This document shows, in pieces, positions 59,401 to 64,000 of a DNA stretch of 64,000 nucleotides; the first letter of the stretch is position 1; each line of letters opens with the position of its first letter. The notes under the pieces are model-generated. The model did not search any database, was not told where the DNA came from, and worked only from the letters and a program-made list of their open reading frames with translations. Source of the DNA: Pelomonas sp047654805 (GTDB lineage: Bacteria; Pseudomonadota; Gammaproteobacteria; Burkholderiales; Burkholderiaceae_C); contig NZ_JASGIV010000001.1 in assembly GCF_047654805.1 (NCBI RefSeq), positions 5,890,001 to 5,954,000 on the forward strand, written 5' to 3'. The position numbers and the translations under genes are program-made.

Positions 59401-59837
59401 CGTCGCCCGACAGGTTGGACGGACTGGACGCGATCGTTGGCATCCAGGACGGCAGCTTGCGGGGTATCTGGCGCGGTATCGGCTACGAAGGCAGCCTCCG
59501 TGGGTGGATGCTCGCTGCCGTCGGCCACGGAGCGCAGGGAAACCTGCAGGCCGTGCGACAGCTGGTTCTGCCAATCCTTGAGCGCTTCTCCGGCGCGGCG
59601 CAGGGCGGAGCTCATCTGAACATCGAGCGGCCGCGGGTCGTCGATGAGGTTCAGCCCGGCGCTCGCGCCCAACGCCGCGACGACGGCGATGATGGCCAGC
59701 GCATGGCGCTGCCTGCTGTGCAGGGGCGGCGAGGCCGAGTCGGCGCCGTGTGAGGCGAAGGGCCTCGCGGGCAGGCGCTGCTGCGCTGTCATCTGCTCGC
59801 GCCAGCCTTCAGCGTGCAGGGAATTCGGGAGTCGCAT
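59397..59837 (-). CDS. Small single-pass membrane protein of unknown function
   Basis: 146 residues. A hydrophilic N-terminus of about 45 residues, one membrane helix (ALAIIAVVAALGASAGL), then a polar segment (LRRAGEALKDWQNQLSHGLQVSLRS) and a tail. AAGGAGAGG six bases before the ATG at 59837 supports a real gene. The 3' end overlaps the GGDEF/EAL stop by 4 bp. A TGTAGGAC box lies upstream. No family is recognised. Confidence 0.65.
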   Translation of the reverse strand: MRLPNSLHAEGWREQMTAQQRLPARPFASHGADSASPPLHSRQRHALAIIAVVAALGASAGLNLIDDPRPLDVQMSSALRRAGEALKDWQNQLSHGLQVSLRSVADGSEHPPTEAAFVADTAPDTPQAAVLDANDRVQSVQPVGRR

Positions 59838-59926
59838 GGCCCCTCTCCTTGATTGCGTCCGTGACGCGCTGGCAAGAGTTTGGGTGGCCGGCCGGCGGCG
59901 CGTTGTCGGCCTGTGCAGTCTTGGCC

Positions 59927-59934
59927 TGTAGGAC
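59927..59934. promoter_or_regulatory. TGTAGGAC box upstream of the small membrane protein
   Basis: A single TGTAGGAC, 90 bases upstream of the small membrane protein start and in the gap behind the CHASE3 kinase. No second perfect half-site is seen nearby. Confidence 0.5.
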
Positions 59935-59952
59935 GGTGCGAAGAGGGCGCCG

Positions 59953-61422
59953 CTAGCGTATCGGTCCGCCCAGGTCGCCCGGCATCGTGGCCGGTGGCGG
60001 CTCGGGTTCGGGTTCCGGCTCGGCACGAGGCAGGCGCGCCAGCACCAGCGTGCCGCGGCCTGCGGCGGACAGCAGCTGCAGCGTGCCCCCCAGGCTCTCA
60101 ATGCGATAACGCATGCCCAGCAGGCCGTGATGGCCGGCGCCCACGGCTTCGGGGTTGAAGCCCTGGCCGTCGTCGCGGATATGTAGCTGCAGCCAGTCGT
60201 CGGCCTCGTTCAGAGACACCCGCACATGCTTGGCCTTGGCGTGGCGCAGCACGTTGGTCAGTGCCTCCTGAACCAGGCGATACAGCGCCAGTCGCCCCGC
60301 CTCGTTGGTGGGCGCGTCGACCAGCTCCAGACTGAGCTGCAGGCCGGAACGCTGGGCGAACTCCTGCGTCAGGATTTCCAGCGCCGGGATCAGCCCAAGG
60401 TTGGACAGCGCCGAGGGGCGCAGGTCTTCGATGATGCGGCGCTTGAGCGCAATGCCCTGGTCCAGCAACTCGCTCATGTGCCCGAGGCGCTCGTCGATCT
60501 CCGGGGCCTGCGTTCGTGTCATGCGCCGGATGCGCGCGACGTCGAGCTTGGCTGCCGTCAGCAGTGCGCCGAGCTCGTCATGCAGTTCGCGGGCAAGGTG
60601 GGCGCGCTCGTCCTCGCGCACCGTCTGCAGGTGGTGGGCCAGCTCGGTCAGCTCCGCGGTACGGCGCGCCACCTCGCCATCAAGCCGGTCGCGCTCCAGC
60701 GCGAGTTCCTGGGCATGCTCGCGGCGTGCACGGTGCAGCGCCTCGTTGCGACGCAGGAAGACGGCCAGGCCGAACAGGCTCAGCAGCGTAAGGCCGTGCG
60801 TGCCGATGCGACCATAGGTCAGGGAGCGGAAGACGGCGTCGCGTTCGCTGGCGATCTGCACCAACTCGTGCTGGTCGAGCTGGGCAACGGCGTCACGCAC
60901 TGCCTGCATCTTCTCTCGGCCGATGTCGGTCTCCACCAGTCCCTGCCAGGCCGTGTCCTGGCCCTCGCGGTAGAGCTGGACGACCAATTGCAGCTCTGAG
61001 AGCTTTTCGCTCGCGCGCCGGCTGGCGTCGGCCACCAGTGCCTCCCACTCGGAGCTGGCGTACTGGCCGCGCAGCCGCGCCAGTACGCTGGGCAGCTCGC
61101 GCTCGGCCAGCCGGATGGGCGCGAGGTAGTCGTCGCGGCCGGTAAGTAGATACCCGCGCTGGGCTGTCTCGGCGTCGGTCAGCAGCTCGCGCAGGCGCAG
61201 GCCATCGTTGCGCGCGACGTGGCGGGCTTGCGAAACCTTCAACGCCTCGTCGGCACCGCGGAAGGCCACCTCGCTGACACCCATGACGGCCGCGGCCGCC
61301 AGCGTGGCCAGACCCAGCGCCAGGCCACGGTTGCGGCTGGCGCCTTCCAGCCAAGGATCGAGATGACGCAGCACGCGCAGCCGTTCAGCTGGCCGCGGCT
61401 GCAGGGCGCGCGGATGGGGCAT
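59953..61422 (-). CDS. CHASE3-domain sensor histidine kinase, NarX-like (HisKA_3)
   Basis: 489 residues: an N-terminal membrane helix (about 32-50), periplasmic CHASE3 domain (RLRELLTDAETAQRGYLLTGRDDYL, about 55-195), second membrane helix (about 205-225), coiled coil, HisKA_3 dimerisation domain with His281 (ARELHDELGALL) and HATPase_c (VQEALTNVLRHAKA, DDGQGF, HGLLGM). The C-terminus is a Pro/Glu repeat tail. HisKA_3 kinases normally pair with LuxR-type regulators; one lies 1.0 kb away at 62452. It overlaps the receiver-only gene by 38 bp. Confidence 0.93.
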   Translation of the reverse strand: MPHPRALQPRPAERLRVLRHLDPWLEGASRNRGLALGLATLAAAAVMGVSEVAFRGADEALKVSQARHVARNDGLRLRELLTDAETAQRGYLLTGRDDYLAPIRLAERELPSVLARLRGQYASSEWEALVADASRRASEKLSELQLVVQLYREGQDTAWQGLVETDIGREKMQAVRDAVAQLDQHELVQIASERDAVFRSLTYGRIGTHGLTLLSLFGLAVFLRRNEALHRARREHAQELALERDRLDGEVARRTAELTELAHHLQTVREDERAHLARELHDELGALLTAAKLDVARIRRMTRTQAPEIDERLGHMSELLDQGIALKRRIIEDLRPSALSNLGLIPALEILTQEFAQRSGLQLSLELVDAPTNEAGRLALYRLVQEALTNVLRHAKAKHVRVSLNEADDWLQLHIRDDGQGFNPEAVGAGHHGLLGMRYRIESLGGTLQLLSAAGRGTLVLARLPRAEPEPEPEPPPATMPGDLGGPIR

Positions 61423-61798
61423 GTTCCGCCAGTTCGGCGCAATAGCTGATCAGGTCGTCGAGCTCGCGGCTCTTGTCGAAGACGCGCTCCGCGCCCAGGC
61501 TGGCGCAGCGGCGGCGCATCTCCTCCGTAGCGTAGTTGGTCAGCACGACGCGGCGGGCCCGCACGCCGAGCTGCTGGGCCGCCTGCAATACCCCCAGTCC
61601 TGTGCCGGAGCGCAGGAACACGTCGACGATGAAGAGGTCAGCACTGGCGCCAGGGTCGCGCTTCATCCAGCGCACGGCGCCGGCCTCGTCGGCTACCGAG
61701 CCGACCACCTCCACCTGGGCCAGCTCCTCCAGCGTCGCAATGAGGTTCTCAAGGATCACCGGACTGTCTTCGACGATGAAGGCTTTGAGTGCTGGCAT
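61385..61798 (-). CDS. Receiver-only response regulator
   Basis: 137 residues with acidic pocket ED at 10-11, phospho-acceptor Asp59 (FIVDVFL), Thr in VLTNYA and Lys in FDKS, all receiver positions. No output domain, only an Ala-rich tail. The gene overlaps the CHASE3 kinase by 38 bp and is transcribed before it; a palindromic TAGGACTTGTCCTA lies 87 bp upstream. It may act as a phosphate sink or alternative target for the kinase. Confidence 0.88.
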   Translation of the reverse strand: MPALKAFIVEDSPVILENLIATLEELAQVEVVGSVADEAGAVRWMKRDPGASADLFIVDVFLRSGTGLGVLQAAQQLGVRARRVVLTNYATEEMRRRCASLGAERVFDKSRELDDLISYCAELAEHAPSARPAAAAS

Positions 61799-61882
61799 GA
61801 CCCGACGACTGGGGTAGGGAGGATGAGGCTGAAGTATGGACCGCTTCGGCCTGGCGCCGGCAGTGCCGGCAACGCATCGCGT

Positions 61883-61898
61883 TGTAGGACTTGTCCTA
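61883..61898. promoter_or_regulatory. TGTAGGAC palindrome upstream of the receiver-kinase operon
   Basis: TAGGACTTGTCCTA (61885-61898) is a perfect 6-bp-arm palindrome with a 2-base centre, preceded by TG to complete TGTAGGAC. It lies between the receiver-only gene and the BON lipoprotein gene. Confidence 0.65.
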
Positions 61899-61932
61899 GG
61901 GGCTGGCTAAATGAGCAGGCCCCATCACGCCC

Positions 61933-62262
61933 TCAGGAGCCTTGCCGCACCGCGATGTCGTTGCGTACTGCGACGACGCCCGACGTCTCGCGGGCCAGTT
62001 TTTCTGCCATGGACTTCTCCTCGTACGACTTGGCGAAGCCGGACAGCTGCACTGTGCCCTTCATCGTCTCGACACTGATGGCCATGGCGCTGACGGTGGG
62101 GTCTGCGGCGAACTTGGCCTTGACACGGGTGGTCAGCGCTGCGTCGTCGACGTAGGTGCCCACGGTCTCTTGGTTGCGGGTGACGGCGCAGCCGCTGGTA
62201 GTGGCCAGCGTGGCCGTGAGGGCGGTGGCAAGGGCGACGGTCAGGATGGGCTTGTTGAACAT
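61933..62262 (-). CDS. BON-domain lipoprotein
   Basis: 109 residues: a lipoprotein signal with lipobox TTSGC (Cys25) and one BON domain (LTTRVKAKFAADPTVSAMAISVETMKGTVQLSGFAKSYEEKSMAEKLARETSGVVAVRNDI). BON proteins (OsmY, DolP) sit in the periplasm and guard the envelope under osmotic or other stress. CAGGAG is well placed before the ATG at 62262. It is divergent from the NarL-type regulator, with TGTAGGAC boxes between them. Confidence 0.9.
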   Translation of the reverse strand: MFNKPILTVALATALTATLATTSGCAVTRNQETVGTYVDDAALTTRVKAKFAADPTVSAMAISVETMKGTVQLSGFAKSYEEKSMAEKLARETSGVVAVRNDIAVRQGS

Positions 62263-62333
62263 TTGAATCTCCTGTGGTGGGCGACCTGGGGAGTCGCTGG
62301 AACCACTATCGCGCCCGTCAAGACCCGTCGGCA

Positions 62334-62384
62334 TAGTCCTGCAGCGCAGCCCCCTGTGGGACTCGGCCGGCGCCGATGTAGGAC
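62334..62384. promoter_or_regulatory. TGTGGGAC and TGTAGGAC boxes between BON gene and NarL-type regulator
   Basis: TGTAGGAC (62377-62384) and the near copy TGTGGGAC (62355-62362) are exactly 22 bp apart, two helical turns, in the same orientation. TAGTCCT at 62334-62340 is an opposite-orientation partial copy. They lie between two divergent genes. Confidence 0.6.
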
Positions 62385-62451
62385 GGGTACTCTCGCGGCC
62401 TGTGCACCAGACTGCTACGCTGGCGGCACTGCCTGTACCAAGCAACCCACC

Positions 62452-63102
62452 ATGATCCGTATCGGTATCGTCGACGACCACGCCATCGTGCGCACCGGCC
62501 TGCGCCAGTACTTGTCCGACCACGTCGATCTGCGCGTCACCGGCGAAGGCTCCAGCGGCCACGATGCCTTGGAGATGGCACGCGGCGGCGAGGTCGACGT
62601 GCTGTTGCTGGACATCTCCATGCCTGACCAGAGCGGTGTGGATGCGCTGGCAGCCATCAAGGCACGCTTCCCGGAGCTGCCCGTGCTCATCCTGAGCGGT
62701 TTTCCTGAGGCGCACTACGCGACGACGCTGCTGCGCCAGGGTGCCAGCGGTTACCTGAACAAGGAATGCGATCCCGAAGAGATCGCCAACGCCATCCGCC
62801 TCGTTTCGCGTGGACGGCGCTACATCAGTCCGGCTGTGGCCGAGCAACTGGCGGAGAGCGTCGTCGGCGGTTCGGGCCCCGGTGCGGCGGCCGACAAGCC
62901 CCCGCACGAGGCGCTGTCAGAACGTGAGTTCCAGGTCTTCCTGCGACTGGCCAAGGGCGAGACCGTGGGGCATGTCGCCGAGGCGCTATTCCTCAGCGTG
63001 AAGACCGTCAGCACCTATCGCACGCGCGTTCTGGAGAAGCTCAAGCTGCAGACCAACAGCGATCTGACCTACTACGCGCTGAAGAACGGATTGATCCAGT
63101 AG
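62452..63102 (+). CDS. NarL/LuxR-type response regulator
   Basis: 216 residues: receiver domain (DD at 9-10, phospho-acceptor Asp54 in LLLDISMP, LSG in place of the usual LT/SA, Lys in LNKE) and a C-terminal LuxR HTH (LSEREFQVFLRLAKGETVGHVAEALFLSVKTVSTYRTRVLEKL). It is the only DNA-binding regulator of the island and the natural partner of the CHASE3 kinase. The recurring TGTAGGAC boxes are its best candidate target, including its own promoter region. A longer upstream open frame is antisense to the BON gene. Confidence 0.93.
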   Translation: MIRIGIVDDHAIVRTGLRQYLSDHVDLRVTGEGSSGHDALEMARGGEVDVLLLDISMPDQSGVDALAAIKARFPELPVLILSGFPEAHYATTLLRQGASGYLNKECDPEEIANAIRLVSRGRRYISPAVAEQLAESVVGGSGPGAAADKPPHEALSEREFQVFLRLAKGETVGHVAEALFLSVKTVSTYRTRVLEKLKLQTNSDLTYYALKNGLIQ

Positions 63103-63110
63103 CGGGGCGG

Positions 63111-63296
63111 TCAGCGCGTCTCGCCGAGATCCGGCGGGGCCTCGTCGCCCAGCGTCCAGGGCAGCGCCGACTCATAACCGAGCTCTGCCTCGTGCGAGGC
63201 CGTGGAGGACGACCACCAGCACGTCAGCAACGACCAGACGTGGCGATGCGGACGGGTTTCGGCCAAAGGGGTGTGCAGCGTTGCGTCGGGTGGCAT
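63111..63296 (-). CDS. Possible small protein (61 aa)
   Basis: An ATG at 63296 with GGAG at good spacing opens a 61-residue frame with HRHVWSLLTCWWSSSTASHEAELGY and an acidic end. It is convergent with the NarL regulator (8 bp apart) and divergent from the solute-binding protein. No family is recognised; the well-placed ribosome-binding site and the fitting position are the only support. Confidence 0.4.
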   Translation of the reverse strand: MPPDATLHTPLAETRPHRHVWSLLTCWWSSSTASHEAELGYESALPWTLGDEAPPDLGETR

Positions 63297-63413
63297 GGGC
63301 GGCTCCGGTTGTGGGCCTGAGCTTCGCGTCGGCCCGACGTGCCAGATATCGGTCTGCAACGCTGTCGCGTGTCGGAGAGCGCCGACACGCGCATCTCGCA
63401 GCAGAATGCGGGG

Positions 63414-64000
63414 GTGCTCTTCTTCCGGTCATTGCTGCGCCTGGGCCTGGCCTGCTTGGCATTCGTCGCGTTGCCGCTGGCCGCCCGCGAGCTGCGGGTG
63501 CGCTGGAATCCCGACCCGCCCTACACCATGCGTGATCAGGCAGGCCGCGTCACGGGCCTGCAGGTCGACCTGATAGAGCAGGCGCTTCAGCGCCTGGGCT
63601 GCCGCGCGGTTTGGGTCGAGCTACCCTGGGCTCGGGCCCTTGTCGAGCTGGAGGCCGGCCGCCTCGACATGCTGCCGGGCGCTTTGCGCCGGCCCGAGCG
63701 CGAGGCCTACGCCCACTGGGTGCCGCAGCACATCGCCCTGTCCAACCGATTATTTGTGCGCGCGGGCCGGGCGAACGAGTTCGGCTCCGCGACGCGGTTG
63801 CAGGAGGCCTGGCGGCCCGGCCTGAAGCTGGGTGTCCAGATCGGCGTCGTCTATGGCCCTGACTATGCAGAGCTGCTGGGCAACGAGGTTTTCCGTGCGG
63901 CGCTGACGCAGGTGTCGGCCCGGCGCAGCCTGTGGCACATGCTGGATATCGGTCGGATCGACGGCGTGCTCGCCAGCGAGACGACGGCCCGCTGGGAGCT
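63414..64000 (+). CDS. Periplasmic solute-binding protein, family 3-like (cut by window edge)
   Basis: At least 195 residues visible. A signal peptide (FFRSLLRLGLACLAFVALPLAA) precedes LRVRWNPDPPYTMRDQAGRVTGLQVDLIEQALQRLG, the usual beginning of SBP_bac_3-type domains, then ELEAGRLDMLPGALRRPER. It is probably a stand-alone sensor-like or transport binding protein for amino acids or similar ligands. The start is uncertain: GTG at 63414 is used; GTG at 63369 and TTG at 63432 are in frame too. The gene continues beyond 64000. Confidence 0.8.
   Translation, partial: MLFFRSLLRLGLACLAFVALPLAARELRVRWNPDPPYTMRDQAGRVTGLQVDLIEQALQRLGCRAVWVELPWARALVELEAGRLDMLPGALRRPEREAYAHWVPQHIALSNRLFVRAGRANEFGSATRLQEAWRPGLKLGVQIGVVYGPDYAELLGNEVFRAALTQVSARRSLWHMLDIGRIDGVLASETTARWE

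Overview
The window is high-GC, gene-dense DNA with short intergenic gaps, many 4-bp ATGA-type gene overlaps and frequent GTG/TTG starts. Gene content (leucine catabolism plus bioAFDB, a PEP-CTERM protein, fba/purC/purE/purK/tsaC, an FFLEELY-motif protein, NarX/NarL-type signalling) points to a betaproteobacterium of the order Burkholderiales, most likely near Roseateles/Pelomonas/Mitsuaria/Rubrivivax. This placement is an inference from gene content and gene order, not from a marker-gene tree. I saw no rRNA, tRNA, CRISPR array, insertion sequence or prophage.

Layout. 0-4 kb: the start of an exported protein cut by the window edge, a VOC protein, a BlaI-type repressor with an upstream operator-like palindrome and an M56 peptidase carrying C-terminal protein repeats, and an NTF2-like protein. 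3.9-16.4 kb (minus strand): a long, mostly translationally coupled run liuB-GNAT-liuC-DUF4126-bioA-bioF-bioD-bioB, then a metallopeptidase, liuD and liuE. It mixes leucine/isovalerate degradation with synthesis of biotin, the cofactor of methylcrotonyl-CoA carboxylase. A divergent TetR regulator with palindromic sites sits at its head. 17.3-21.3 kb: a LysM/FecR protein coupled to a CHASE2 hybrid kinase. 21.6-29.9 kb: a TonB-dependent receptor with its terminator, a two-subunit molybdenum hydroxylase, a heavy-metal-binding protein, an FMN reductase, a pirin, and an HTH-ATPase-STAS-like fusion.

30.0-42.8 kb: the housekeeping genes fba, purC, purE, purK and tsaC. This block is often contiguous in Burkholderiales, but here it is split by two signalling segments. 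The first holds a hybrid kinase whose N-terminus carries all seven ethylene-binding-pocket residues of plant ETR1 at constant spacing, plus a receiver protein. The second holds an unknown protein, a Ser/Thr kinase and a CnoX-like thioredoxin. The first two genes of that segment start inside two copies of a 27-bp repeat that carries the ribosome-binding site and GTG start. 42.8-56.2 kb: SGNH lipoprotein, fadD, FFLEELY protein, lipase, hppD with a divergent Lrp regulator, ECF sigma factor, PEP-CTERM protein, HDOD protein, small basic proteins with a well-formed promoter bracketed by two palindromes, an HTH protein, an EF-G paralogue and an M28 peptidase.

56.2-63.1 kb: a signalling island holding a GGDEF/EAL protein, a CHASE3 NarX-type kinase, a receiver-only protein, a NarL-type regulator and three small envelope proteins. 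All four of its promoter-bearing intergenic gaps carry the octamer TGTAGGAC, which I did not find elsewhere in the window. This suggests a local regulon, probably of the NarL-type regulator. The right edge cuts a periplasmic solute-binding protein.
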